Assembly (NCBI RefSeq): GCF_029784155.1
Contig: NC_073692.1
Location: 23,584,444 to 23,648,443 of the forward strand
Origin: Uranotaenia lowii
Lineage: Eukaryota > Arthropoda > Insecta > Diptera > Culicidae
Length of the DNA stretch: 64,000 bases
Reading direction: 5' to 3'
Made by a program: the position numbers and the translations under genes. Shown one piece after another: positions 45,867-57,490 of the stretch. Positions within the stretch are counted from its first letter, which is position 1, and each line of letters starts with the position of its first letter. Under the pieces are notes generated by a model, which was not told where the DNA came from, did no database searches, and saw nothing but the letters and a program-made list of their open reading frames with translations.

Positions 45867-46109
45867 CTGCCGTGATATGCCGAAGTGACGTATATGCCAT
45901 TCCCAGATCTCGTCTTTAAGAGTGTCTTTCGCCCTTACCCCACTTTCCACTTCTCCACAACTAATCATGAAATGGTATACTGTATACAGATCACATTTTA
46001 TGAGGAATGAGGGGTCCCGGAGAAGTGGAAAGTGGGGGAAAGGCGATAGACACTCATAATGATGAGATCTGGAAATGGCATATACGTCACTTCGGCATAT
46101 TACGGCAGC
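45867..46109. mobile_element. ~243-bp inverted-repeat MITE at the edge of the LINE relic
   Basis: Arms of about 90 bases, CTGCCGTGATATGCCGAAGT on the left and its near-complement on the right, surround a ~60-base centre. The arms pair with few mismatches through catatacgtca and agatct words. Confidence 0.65.
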
Positions 46110-46229
46110 GTTGTGGTGTTGCCCGTTGGGTCCCGAACACCAACAGGACGTTGTTGCACTTCGCACGCCGTCCTTGACATGGAGAACACACTTTCCATAT
46201 GTGTACAAAAATTATGCCCTGTGTAGGAT

Positions 46230-46294
46230 TGGGTTTGTGATATAGCTCAGTTGGCAAGTCAGTTGCCCCCTGAGCGGACGTCCGCGAGTTCGAG
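46230..46294 (+). mobile_element. tRNA-derived SINE, family A, head fragment
   Basis: GGGTTTGTGATATAGCTCAG to GCGAGTTCGAGTC matches the head of the copy at 4879-5068 on the opposite strand. The tail is missing. Confidence 0.72.
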
Positions 46295-46345
46295 TCAACA
46301 AGTGTCAAAATTTCTACCGCTTTTTCCCAACACGAATGAACTTAT

Positions 46346-46560
46346 CTTAGAGCAAGTTCACTGGTGTTGGGAAAAAATGGTAAAAATATTGACATTTTGA
46401 AAATTTTACAATGCAAAAATGTTTTCAAGACCTTGTATTTTTTACAGCACTGTTTCTATTTCAGCCGTATGTAATAGAAATATTGCTACTTTTGCATCAC
46501 AGCATGTGAAACTACAATACGTGTTGTTAAAAAAATTTAAGGACAAAGATCTTGAAAATG
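46346..46560. mobile_element. TTA-flanked MITE family, partial copy
   Basis: Starts after TTA with GAGCAAGTTCACTGGTG and continues with gggaaaaaatggtaaaaat and attttgaaaattttacaatg, matching the left part of the element at 52497-52788. The right terminus is not found. Confidence 0.65.
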
Positions 46561-47235
46561 TGAGTGAACTTGCACTTAGAGTCGTCAATCACAGCAACTT
46601 GGAATTATACTCGCGAAACTTTCGGCAAAAGTTCCAGATAAGTGTTTTATTCAGCTTGAACTAAAAACATCATGTTTTTTTGTGTTTTGTTTTGCTCACT
46701 ATAAGCCACACACTGAAAACATAATACTTAAAAAAAAAGTTAAACCAAAGACTGACAAAAATTTTCATTTACATTTCGATTTTTTTGTCTTCCAGTTTAC
46801 AGTTTACAGTTTACAGTTTACATCCAATAACTGGGGTTATTTAAAAATTAAATGAAATAAAAAGTTCAAAATGCTGCAGTTAATCCATCCACTCGTAGCA
46901 AATATTAAGACGACTTAACTGATGTCAAATGTCAGAAAGTTTGCCTTTTATAAAATTTCAGTGAAAACCTCTTTGTCCTGAACAGTATAATCTGCAATTA
47001 TGAGCATGCAGACGTGTCTTTGCAAATTAGGTGTATTTATTTTTCTGTAAAATAATAAATTTTGTATTTTTGTTTATCATGTCTGCCTCATTAATGAATC
47101 CAGGGATTTTCTCGAATTACTTGCAATTTTATGTTTGATTTTTCTACAAGTTTCAACTCGAGGGTATGCGAATTGCGACAACTGATCAACTTTATCTTTT
47201 TATGCAAAACATCATTGAACTTAACTCTGCTCAAA
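46561..47235. other. intronic, short tandem TTTACAG
   Basis: Four tandem copies of TTTACAG/TTTACAGT occur at about 46795-46821. No other feature was recognised. Confidence 0.6.
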
Positions 47236-47565
47236 GTTTCAAAAATGCTTCTTGGCAAGGAGCTTTACTCTATTCACGAAGGTCATCCGTTCTCTAAGTT
47301 CAGCGTTATAGCCTTGGCAATGAGCTTAACTCTACTTAAGGTTTTGAAAAAATTTCATGACAAGTAACTAAACTCTACTCAAGATGTTAAATTTTTCACT
47401 CAAAGTTTACTGTTGTTACTTGGTAATGAATCAAGCTCACTCTAGTCGTTGAACATAATTCTTGGCAAGGAGATGAACTCTACTCAAGATGTTAAACATT
47501 TGACAGCTTCACACAAATCTGTAATCATTTCCTTGGTAAGGAGCTGAACTCTATTCAAGGTATGT
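47236..47565. repeat. degenerate tandem repeat, unit ~60-70 bp
   Basis: Variants of CTTGGCAAGGAGCTGAACTC followed by tactcaagg recur near 47250, 47313, 47357, 47460 and 47531. The units differ by several bases each, so the array is old. Confidence 0.6.
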
Positions 47566-48445
47566 CTGTACTGTGTAAGCGTCAGACAACACTTTCATCG
47601 AGGTGGTAGAGATTGATCGCGGTTTAACGTAGCTTTTTCAAAAATCAGTAGTATATCGCAGTAAGTGACTAGTGTGTGTGAAGTTTTTCCCCAAAAATCC
47701 GCCTTCGAAGCATCGAACGCCTGCACAACGAACGTCAACAGCATGCAGCCAGAATGGTTTATCAACTCACAACCAGAGGGCCAACTTGGATAGTCGATGC
47801 TTCCGGGTATTCACACGATCAGCAGCGACGCCACGATGATACGACAAGCGAAGAGCGATCGCGAAGCGAGAGCAACGACCGAAACTCGCGGTTCAAGGCC
47901 GGTCAAATGCGGCTTCCTGGTGCTGGCTCACTTTGCTAAAAACCACCGCAGTGTACGCATAAGAAAGTTTGTTAGTGCAAATAACAACCAGGTAAGCCAA
48001 CCGCCGCTCATCCGCCATTTTGCTCTCGCCAAGAAGGACGCGCGCTAATGCCAGTATCTCCTTACTACAGGACCCTTTTGTTTTGGGACAAAATACCTTG
48101 GTTGGAATAACCTTTTGCCTCCAACTACGACGGGAATAACCGCCACCGAACATCGGTTAACCCACGTTCGGAAGTACCGGTCGACCATACATCCTCGGAC
48201 CTTACGGACCGATCCAAGACGGTGGACCACCCGTTACGAAAGGCCACTATCTTGACCCATCGAGATCGACGCTGTACTTGAGGAAAAGGGGCCGCCATCG
48301 TCATTGGACCGGCTAGTCTACTCGCTAACAAGTCTCCAACGTCAGCCTTACCGACACCTGTACCAGGATCGGCAGCATCCAAAAGGGCTTCGCCCTCCAG
48401 GTATCGTGCCATTATTGTGACCATTGTATGTGCAACTAAGAGTTA
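47566..48445 (+). other. GC-richer block, possible solo LTR or element fragment
   Basis: This ~880-base stretch is clearly GC-richer than the intron around it and begins tgtctgtactgtgtaagcgt. Open frames such as 47754-47939 show no recognisable domain. Base composition, start and lack of introns suggest part of an LTR retrotransposon (LTR plus leader), but no matching second LTR or duplication was found. Confidence 0.3.
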
Positions 48446-48985
48446 AATATACCATCGTTAAGAGAAGTGCAATTTTGGGTTTTTTTCTGAGTGCATTCTG
48501 GAAGCTCCCTGCGATTTAGTTTGATAAGCGTGCCGCCCTGAGGTCTAGAAAGGGACTCACACGTCGGTGGGAGTGGTAGGTTTAATCCTTACAACTGATA
48601 GATTAGCTAACTTTTCGACTTTTTCACTGATCAAAATGCCACTTACAGGGTTTGATTCTTAATCATTTTCAAGTACCTTGGCAAAATTTGAGCTCATTTG
48701 AATAAGTGTCCAGCGTGCGCTAGGAGTTTTAGTGAATAAAGTCAATTTTTCTAGAAAATGTGCTCTAGAAAATGGGTTTTATAGTGCACTGTGATTGGTA
48801 TGACAAGCATCTGTATGGATCTGTTTTAGATAATCGACTAAATCTAACCTAAAAAAATTAAAACTTCATAAACTTTCACCTTGTACAGAAAATTTACTAA
48901 CAAGTTGAGAGTTAAAAATCAGCAGTTAAAAGAAAAAAAAACTTTTCGTCCAATCAATTCTTAAAAAGAAAGCCTTGTTTATAAT
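48446..48985. other. intronic, no gene seen
   Basis: AT-rich, no recognisable feature. Confidence 0.5.
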
Positions 48986-50275
48986 TGTCAATTTTGTCAA
49001 TTTTGTCAATTTTGTCAATTTTGTCAATGTTGTCAATTTTGTCAATTTTGTCAATTTTGTCAATTTTGTCAATTTTGTCAATTTTGTCAATTTTGTCAAT
49101 TTTGTCAATTTTGTCAATTTTGTCAATTTTGTCAATTTTGTCAATTTTGTCAATTTTGTCAATTTTGTCAATTTTGTCAATTTTGTCAATTTTGTCAATT
49201 TTGTCAATTTTGTCAATTTTGTCAATTTTGTCAATTTTGTCAATTTTGTCAATTTTGTCAATTTTGTCAATTTTGTCAATTTTGTCAATTTTGTCAATTT
49301 TGTCAATTTTGTCAATTTTGTCAATTTTGTCAATTTTGTCAATTTTGTCAATTTTGTCAATTTTGTCAATTTTGTCAATTTTGTCAATTTTGTCAATTTT
49401 GTCAATTTTGTCAATTTTGTCAATTTTGTCAATTTTGTCAATTTTGTCAATTTTGTCAATTTTGTCAATTTTGTCAATTTTGTCAATTTTGTCAATTTTG
49501 TCAATTTTGTCAATTTTGTCAATTTCGTCAATTTTGTCAATTTTGTCAATTTTGTCAATTTTGTCAATTTCGTCAATTTTGTCAATTTTGTCAATTTTGT
49601 CAATTTTGTCAATTTTGTCAATTTTGTCAATTTTGTCAATTTTGTCAATTTTGTCAATTTTGTCAATTTTGTCAATTTTGTCAATTTTGTCAATTTTGTC
49701 AATTTTGTCAATTTTGTCAATTTTGTCAATTTTGTCAATTTTGTCAATTTTGTCAATTTTGTCAATTTTGTCAATTTTGTCAATTTTGTCAATTTTGTCA
49801 ATTTTGTCAATTTTGTCAATTTTGTCAATTTTGTCAATTTTGTCAATTTTGTCAATTTTGTCAATTTCGTCAATTTCGTCAATTTTGTCAATTTTGTCAA
49901 TTTTGTCAATTTTGTCAATTTTGTCAATTTTGTCAATTTCGTCAATTTTGTCAATTTTGTCAATTTTGTCAATTTTGTCAATTTTGTCAATTTTGTCAAT
50001 TTTGTCAATTTTGTCAATTTTGTCAATTTTGTCAATTTTGTCAATTTTGTCAATTTTGTCAATTTTGTCAATTTTGTCAATTTTGTCAATTTTGTCAATT
50101 TTGTCAATTTTGTCAATTTTGTCAATTTTGTCAATTTTGTCAATTTTGTCAATTTTGTCAATTTTGTCAATTTTGTCAATTTTGTCAATTTTGTCAATTT
50201 TGTCAATTTTGTCAATTTTGTCAATTTTGTCAATTTTGTCAATTTTGTCAATTTTGTCAATTTTGTCAATTTTGT
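48986..50275. repeat. 9-bp satellite array 4 (ATTTTGTCA)n
   Basis: About 143 copies of ATTTTGTCA, differing from array 3 by one base per unit (A for the first T). Isolated variants are TTTCGTCAA-type units near 49525, 49570, 49865-49880 and 49940, and one GTTGTCAA near 49028. It lies in intron 4 on the T-rich sense strand and ends 160 bases before exon 5. Confidence 0.97.
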
Positions 50276-50434
50276 TATTATTCACAGAGGCTGTAAGAAA
50301 GGCTGCAATCCTTTTTCAAGTGTATAAATTTGGGTTTTTTTATTGCATCTTGCTATCGATTTAGATTCTGATTCAGATGTAGCCTAGAATTTTGAATTTT
50401 GGTTAAATATTTTTTTGTTTTCCCTCCCCCACAG
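50276..50434 (+). other. intron 4 tail and acceptor
   Basis: Short unique stretch ending in the pyrimidine-rich acceptor tttccctcccccacag at 50419-50434. Confidence 0.7.
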
Positions 50435-50808
50435 CTCTCCGGACAACGCAGATCGCATTGTGCCTACCCTAAAGGATCAATCGCCGCTGAGTGCCCCTGG
50501 AACACCGCAACCCATTTTTTCCGCGCCAGATCTTATCAAGCCCGCTGGCCCAATGATTCCAGCTCACCATTCACAGCCATCGATCACTGCAACGGGGACA
50601 GGAGCAACTCCCTCTGGAAGCTCAAATCGGGCTCCCCACTCGGTCATCCAATCGCCCCGATTCGAACACGCCAAGCTGAAAAACCTCGACGAACGAGATC
50701 TCGGATCCGAGGGCAGCACCACCGAGGACTACGCCACCTGTACGGACAACTCGAAGCGCACCGGACCACCTTCGTCGTCCGCCCACGCCGGCCCAGCCGG
50801 AGCCAAAG
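50435..50808 (+). CDS. large Ser/Pro-rich protein, exon 5
   Basis: 374 bases. The first base completes the Arg codon split at exon 4. The frame opens SPDNADRIVPTLKDQSPLSA and continues with PGTPQPIFSAPDLIKPAGP, a Ser/Thr-rich linker and KLKNLDERDLGSEGSTTED, YATCTDNSKRTG and an Ala/Gly stretch. It ends after AAAG at the donor GTATTT (phase 1). Composition is sharply GC-richer than the intron. The STTEDYATCTDN stretch has the tightness of a conserved phosphorylation-type motif, though I cannot place it in a family. Confidence 0.82.
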
Positions 50809-51109
50809 GTATTTTTAAAAGCATCCACGCCATTAGACCAACCACCAAACAAGTAACAGGTTCGAAGCCCATTCTACAAATCACCGAAATTTCTGTTCCG
50901 TTCCGTTGTTTCCGTTTGATGTTTTTGGCCCCCCGCTGTTTTTCGCTGGCTGTATATAGTAGGGTGGCAATGCCACTGGCAATGAACATATGAAATACGT
51001 AGGATATGTTGCACATATATTTTGTTAAGTGACAAAACAACTAACCTGAGCCAAATTTCAGCTCAATCAGATTGATTCGTCTTAAAACGAAGTTTCGATT
51101 GAATTCAAA

Positions 51110-51290
51110 TGTTAAAAAAGACTCAAAGAAACTTAAAAATGACTCAAAAATGAACAAAGTGACACAAAAATTAAACAGAATGACACAAGAATTATAGTAA
51201 AATGACACAAATTGTAACCAATGTTGATACAAAAATAACAAAAAGACAAAAAAAAGACACCATAATGACAAAAATGACGAAATTTTGGGC
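51110..51290. repeat. decayed 9-bp satellite, A-rich strand
   Basis: Irregular aaaatgac, gacacaaaaat and aaatgacaaaaatgac words on an A-rich strand, 830 bases after array 4 but in the opposite orientation. Related to the unit of array 2. Confidence 0.55.
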
Positions 51291-51715
51291 TAGTCCGATT
51301 GACCTGAAAATTTAAAAAGGTAATTTTTTTACTTATGAATAAAATAATGTCTGTCGCTTTTTAAAAACTTAACATTAGCGTTTACTCTGCCACCCTACTG
51401 TTTTGTATCTGTTTGTAAGCCAAAACTCCGCCAAAGTATGCCTAATCCCGCTAATTTTGGGTTTTGTCGATTTCATATTTGTACCTATACATGTGTATAT
51501 GTTGTCATTACTCCCTTAGGGAAAACTCATCCATTGCGCCATAATTGCTTTTTGATATATTTCGGTTAGTCAAACCCCGGCTTATCTCGTTGTTACAACA
51601 CGAAACCACGTAGATCAATAGCTATTTGCATATTTGTTGATAATTCAATAATTCATCCTTCCTCCATTATTGTTGAGCCCCGGAAAGTGTTCCAACGTAT
51701 CCTGTCTCATTTCAG

Positions 51716-51777
51716 CGAATCGCCAAATCCCTAACCACGTGGTATCGCAAAAACTATCAGTACGTGTACTACCTAGT
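51716..51777 (+). CDS. large Ser/Pro-rich protein, micro-exon 5b, possibly alternative
   Basis: A 62-base candidate exon between acceptor cctgtctcatttcag (51701-51715) and donor GTATGT (51778). With the G left by exon 5 it gives 21 codons, ANRQIPNHVVSQKLSVRVLP plus S, without a stop, and leaves phase 0. That is exactly the phase needed by the strong acceptor at 62722. If it is skipped, exon 5 can join 62759 in frame instead. Phase agreement on both sides and good splice signals support it; the absence of transcript data limits confidence. Confidence 0.55.
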
Positions 51778-52493
51778 GTATGTAAATACGTTTGTTCCAT
51801 CCAAACGGAGGATACACTCGGTGTCCCATGCATTATCCGTCATTATCATTTTGCACCATTTGTGTTACCCCGTCGAAAGTGCAGCCATGTGAACTCCCCA
51901 TAAATTTGAACTCCATTCATTGAAGGTTTATTGAATGAAAATGTTCAAGATAGAAAAAAAGGATAACCCAAAGTGTGATTTTCACCACAAAAGCACTGCG
52001 GCAACCAGACCGATATGAGTTGTTTAAATTGCTCGCTTCATTTGCCGGAAATCGGTCCGGCTTGCGATGGTTCGAATTATCAGCAACAACTTTTGAAGTG
52101 TGTACGAGACGTAGAGGCAAACAATATAGCGCATCATTTATTCCAATATCATTTAATTCACTCATAATGTACTTAATTTCGCACTTTTCCTATCGTCGTT
52201 GGCACTTCTGTCAGTTTAAACCAACAAACCGACCGCGTCCCGGTGGCTAATTATGAGATATCGATCAATGTGTTTATCAATACGAAAGAGAATGTTAATG
52301 AATCGCTTCAAATGCACACATGGAACTGGCTAATAAATTTTAATTGAATTTTTCCTGCATTGGAAGATTATCGTTTTATGTGATTTTCATTTGATTTTAT
52401 TGAGGTAGTTATCCCCTGTGAGTTCAACCATCGAAAGGTTTTTTTTTACTGTTTTGCTCCTAAATGCTGGCACCATAATATTTTTCTCGGACC
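51778..52493 (+). other. intronic, no gene seen
   Basis: No recognisable repeat or exon. This is the start of a ~10.9-kb intron. Confidence 0.5.
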
Positions 52494-52496
52494 TTA

Positions 52497-52788
52497 GAGC
52501 AAGTTCACTGGTGGAAAAAGTGGTAGAAATTTTGTCACTTTTAGCACATTTTGAAAATTTTGCCATGCAAAAACATTTTCAAGATCTGTGGCCTTCAAGT
52601 TTTTTTACAACACGTGTTGTAGATTCGCATGCTGTAATGCAAAAACAGCAATATTTCTATCACATACGCCTGAAATAGAAACAGTGCTGTAAAAAAATAC
52701 AACGCTCAAAGATCTTGAAATCATTTTTGCATGGTAAAATTTTCAAAATGTCAAAATTTTGTACCACTTTTTCCCAACACCAGTGCTC
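52497..52788. mobile_element. 292-bp MITE with TTA duplication (Harbinger-like)
   Basis: Starts GAGCAAGTTCACTGGTG and ends CACCAGTGCTC, flanked by TTA (52494-52496, 52789-52791). The arms mirror each other over about 120 bases, apart from a 5-base insertion (agttc) in the left terminus. A 3-bp TTA duplication is typical of PIF/Harbinger-type elements. A partial relative is at 46346. Confidence 0.72.
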
Positions 52789-52791
52789 TTA

Positions 52792-54229
52792 GTATGTTTG
52801 AATGACGAAAACACACAAGCACACGCATACATGCATATATTCCACTTTGCACTTCCATAACATGTTACTGCATTGATATCGTTACTTACAAATGCCTTTT
52901 ACCTACTGTTAGCACTTCTGACGAGATTTGACGTTTCTTTATTTGTGATAATTATTTTATTTTTTGGCCCCCTTTTTCTCATACCATGACATACAGTATA
53001 ACCTAGAAGAACATATTTATGACATAAAATGACATGTATTTAACGTGATTAATGTGTACGAGATTCATCAACCCGATAACTATGAAAAGTTACAGCAATA
53101 AAATAATGTAAAAGGGAAATATCGGAAAACCCGAAAAGGGTCCATAAAAAAGACACTTACGACCAAAAGGTTCAACTTTAGACCTAAAATCTCTAAACCT
53201 TTGTACCAATATGAAATGAACCAATTTATTTTCATAAGGGCATGATGAAAAACCTATCTTCGGCCTTTCTAACATATTGTGTCAGCATTATGCAAATTAA
53301 CTACAAATAAACACAAAAAATTATACTTACTGTCTGCTGCCAGTGCTGACTCTGAATGGGAGATCAAATGTTCGACATATTCAAAACAGAGAATTATGGA
53401 TTTTTTCAACCATTGAAAAGGATGTTTTCGAAAAATCAAATTTTGCAAAAGTTATTTAGCTCTAAGTCCAATCAATAGGTACCAGTCCAGTGCCAAATAA
53501 GGTTCAAAGTTGGACATTTTGGTCGATCATCCTAAAATCTCATTTGAACTGGCCAGGCGCGGTCCTATGGGAGGGGGGAGGGTTGTCGGGGTGTGATCAC
53601 CCCCCAAGCAGCAAACAACCGCTACAAAATACTCGTAAATGCTCGAATTTCTATAAAAAAATTGAATTTCTCCTAGTAGATGAGCCTTTAAATTTTCAAA
53701 AAATTTCCACTCCGTGGGGGTGTTTAAATGACGAAAAAGTTTGTTTATCACTTAAAGGCTTAAGATTGAAGAAAATGCGGTCTACCAAACTCAAGCAGCT
53801 GTAACTTGCAATTCCCTGGATCGAATTATACCAATCAACTTCTGTTGAATTACTTAGAATGTTGACTTTGAATTTGCTAACCATTTGTCTACTTAACATT
53901 TGAGCTAGGTAATGAAATGTAGGGATATTTTTTTAAATTGTAACTAATATCCTTCATATGCCTAAGTTTACATGAGCAAATTTTGATAAATTTCATATTT
54001 ATTTTAAAAATCTTAGCTTCTTAATTCTTCATTATGTTCTAAATTTTGGTGGAATGACAAATTTGAAAAAGTCTTATAGGGAAGTGAAAATTGTTGTAAC
54101 ACTGATATACTTGAATATTTTTTCTTCTAAGGTCAGACATTGATCGGTCAGATAGAAGAAAATAACAAAAATACTCAACCTATATACATAAGTACGGAAT
54201 CATAAGATTGGCAATTTAGAGATATACCG
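52792..54229. other. intronic, no gene seen
   Basis: AT-rich sequence. A brief GC patch (53560-53620, gggaggggggagggttgtcgg) carries short open frames only. Confidence 0.45.
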
Positions 54230-54308
54230 AATAGTGGTATTCGGCAAACGGCCGAATACCGAATATTGACCTTTTCAACTATTCGGCCGAATATTCGGTC
54301 GAATATTG
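54230..54308. repeat. ATTCGG motif cluster
   Basis: At least five copies of ATTCGG/CCGAAT in both orientations, including the palindrome ATTCGGCCGAAT. Such clusters are common at transposon ends in insects, but the parent element is not delimited here. Confidence 0.45.
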
Positions 54309-55924
54309 TATTGAGTTTTTAATGAAAAACACTTAAGCGATTATTTCAATGCTTTCTATTTCTTCCATATTGATGATCCTCATATTTAAGTCGATTCTTT
54401 TCAACCAGATGATATTATCGGATGATGTATCACAAGATATTTTAAAGTAGGGGTCTTTCTGGTTTTCAAAATGTCGCCTATAACTGAAAAGACATCAGAT
54501 GACTAATCGCTTCTAGGGCGTTTATCACCAACGTTCCTGTGATATCTGGAACAAAACATGTCAAAACAGGTGCAAAGCTATTTGAAATTACTTCTTTGAT
54601 ATTGAATCAGATAAAGGTCTAATTTGTACAAGAAATCTCAAAATAGTTGTTGAAAAGAAAGATAATCTTCAACCTTTAGCACGAATCATCTTCCTTAAGC
54701 ATATCATACTTACAACCCACGTATCCACACGGTCAGGCATTCAGGACGATTAAAAAAAAATTAAAAAAGGGCAAAAATTATGTTTATCTTGAAGATTTTG
54801 AAAAATAGTTATTTAATACAAAGTTTCAAAAAATTTAAAGAGAAATTTTGAGTTTTTTATTCGATTTACCAAATAATCTTAATAAACCTGAGCAAAATTC
54901 GGGAAGCTTTAAACATCCCGGCCAGATTTGACTTATCTGGAATCTTTACTGGATTTATGGGCAAGCATGAATATATCCAGAAAATCTGGAATAAACTATA
55001 ATCAAATTGCCAATTTTCTTTAATTTTCAGAAATTACTATCATTTTAAATGGATTTACAGATCTTGGTCATTCTAAGAAATGAAAAAATACCTTTGGACA
55101 TTAAGTGTGAATTTGCTTTATTAGTAAGAAATTTAAATTGGAGTCACATTCTCTATTGGAGTGATCAGTTTTCCAGTAGGCGCTTGAGAAACGTGTGACT
55201 TCAATTGACAGTCTTGGAACCTTCTTATCTTTCTGTTTGACACCAATATTTTACAAAATAAATTCAACACACTTTACAAAGTGATGACTGAACTCATTCC
55301 AAAAACCATTCCAAACTCACTTGCGTTTACAAGAAATTTATAATTAGATTGCAAAAATTACAATTGAGTTTTTGAATCACAGTAAAGATTCTCTTGCACG
55401 ATAGGGAAGAATGACATCCAAATGTTAAATTCTCAGAAAAAAAAATCTCTTGCACTAATTTATCCCAAGTAACAATTTTAGCTTTATTATGGTCAGCAAA
55501 ATTTCGTTTGGACTATAGCATTAATCTTCATAAAAAGCTAAAGCGCATTCTATAACATCACCTGGACTCTAATAAAGCCAAAATTAGGCTATTTGGCCCT
55601 ACTCTGGAAACGTCATCATGACATATCATTGTTGGTCATCAATGTTGGTCACCGAAGCTTTTAAAAAGCTATTATTAAACATGTTAGGAATTTTTGTTTT
55701 TTTCGATTCTGTGAGTTCTCGGAGTTTTATTTTTATTTTTCCCAGCAACCATAACGGTTGATGAATGATGATTGCATTAATGAGATATTTATGATCTGGT
55801 AAAATTAATACCAGAAATTCCAATGTTTTAACCATATTTTGAGCCTTTTTAAATAAAAACGGATTGGTTGTTAATTACCCGTGGAATAAATCATGAGTTG
55901 AAATCAAATTTCTTTGTCTGACGT
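54309..55924. other. intronic, no gene seen
   Basis: AT-rich sequence without recognisable exon, RNA or repeat boundary. Confidence 0.45.
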
Positions 55925-56160
55925 CATCTTGAAATCCAAGATGGCGGATTCCGCTGATCTTTCAAATGTTGTTAATGACTTAAAATCGCATGAAACCCCA
56001 TCAATATTGGTATTGGGTGAAAGGGCTAAACGAGTAGAAGTCGAATTTTGCTATCAGACGCCATCTTGAAATCCAAAAAGGCGGCATCCGCTGAACTTTT
56101 AATGCTGTAAATGACAAAAAGTCGCATTAAACAACTACAATATGGGTATTGGCACTGATA
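55925..56160 (+). repeat. ~137-bp repeat, two units, + orientation
   Basis: Two direct units with catcttgaaatccaagatgg at 55924-55943 and a variant at 56063. Between and after them are tattgggtgaaagggctaaa and the ending tatgggtattgg. Confidence 0.7.
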
Positions 56161-56250
56161 ACTGATGTACAAGCTCGAACAAAAAATCTTCAGAAACGTG
56201 TGTAAAATTTCCAGTGCTCTCTTTTAAAGAAGCCGTTAAAAAGTGACGAA

Positions 56251-56311
56251 AAACAGTGCCATCTATTGCTTGATTTGTAACTTTTGAACGGCGCAATAGA
56301 TGGCACTGTTT
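56251..56311. other. 19-bp perfect hairpin
   Basis: AAACAGTGCCATCTATTGC at 56251-56269 and its exact reverse complement at 56293-56311 flank a 23-base loop. It is the right size for a small-RNA-like hairpin or the remains of a MITE end. Confidence 0.7.
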
Positions 56312-57118
56312 CTAGATAGCTCTTTTGAAAGTAAGAATTTTTCGAAAGGGCGCAATGGTATTTGAACTCATTAATAAATAAATTTGAATACATGAATTGC
56401 TCTTCATAATTAGATGAACTACGAATCAATTTCAGCTTAGAAAAATAGCATCATTATAATGTTGTCACTAGAGAGACTGAAGAAATGACAAATATACAAG
56501 CTGTAATTATTAAATTCCAGATACGTATTCTAAATTTCAAATGCTATCATTCAAACAAGCCGAACCAACTTTCGAAGTACCTGATTCTTGGAAGCGCGCA
56601 ACTGTATATGATCTCAAAAATTTATAAACTAACGTCGTAAACAAATTTTACCTTGATTCTTTTTACTAAAAAGGACTAACTAACAACTTTGAACAAGCCA
56701 GACGAATCAGTTATTTTATTAAGTTGAGCTTAAAATTAACAATCCAACGAAGAAATGCAGATTCTATGCTACTCTGAGCGGGCATTTTCACGCATCATAT
56801 CTGTTTATATTAAGTGCTTCATGCTAGTTTAAAGCAATTCGGAAAACAGCTTTAAGCGTAAAACTTTGATAACGCAAATCATAAATGTGTAATAAATCTT
56901 CAAAATCAATTTGCTCGAAACTCGTTAAATAGATCCGACCTTTTCATAATTGACTAAAAATTTGTTATTTTGTTTTGTTTACATTTAATTTTCTTCTTGA
57001 CAGTTCTCTCTGGTGTCCTTGGAGACATCTGGTGGCTCAACCAAAAAACATGAATTGATTCAAAACAGTCGTTGGGACTTTACACACTTTTCAAGGCTTA
57101 GCTTGTACATCAGTTCAT
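56312..57118. other. intronic, no gene seen
   Basis: AT-rich, no recognisable feature. Confidence 0.45.
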
Positions 57119-57490
57119 CAGTGGTATTGGTTGAAAGGGCTAAACTAGAAGAAGTCATTTTTTTTCTTTTCGACGCCATCTTGAAATCCAAGATGGCGTC
57201 TTCCGCTGAACTTTGAAATGCTGTTAGTCACTGAGAATCGCATGAAAGGCCCACAATATTGGTATTTGGTGAAAGGGCTAAACTATAAAACGTCGAATTT
57301 CGCTATCGGACGTCAACTTGAAATCCAAGATGGCGGCTTCCTGAACTTTAAAATGCTGTTCATCACTGAAAATCTTATGAAACTCCCATAATATGGGTAT
57401 TGGCTAAAAGGGCTAACCTAGAAGAAGTCAAATTTCGCTATCAGGTGCATCTCAAAATCCAAGATGGCGGCTGTCACTGAACTGGCAACC
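57119..57490 (+). repeat. ~137-bp tandem array, + orientation, three units
   Basis: gaaagggctaaac-type words recur at 57133, 57271 and 57406, about 137 bases apart. Each unit carries a near-palindrome of the type catcttgaaatccaagatgg. Confidence 0.78.

Noticed and set aside
48926..50364. Four frames of 443-459 codons
   Set aside because: Satellite array 4, same reasoning.
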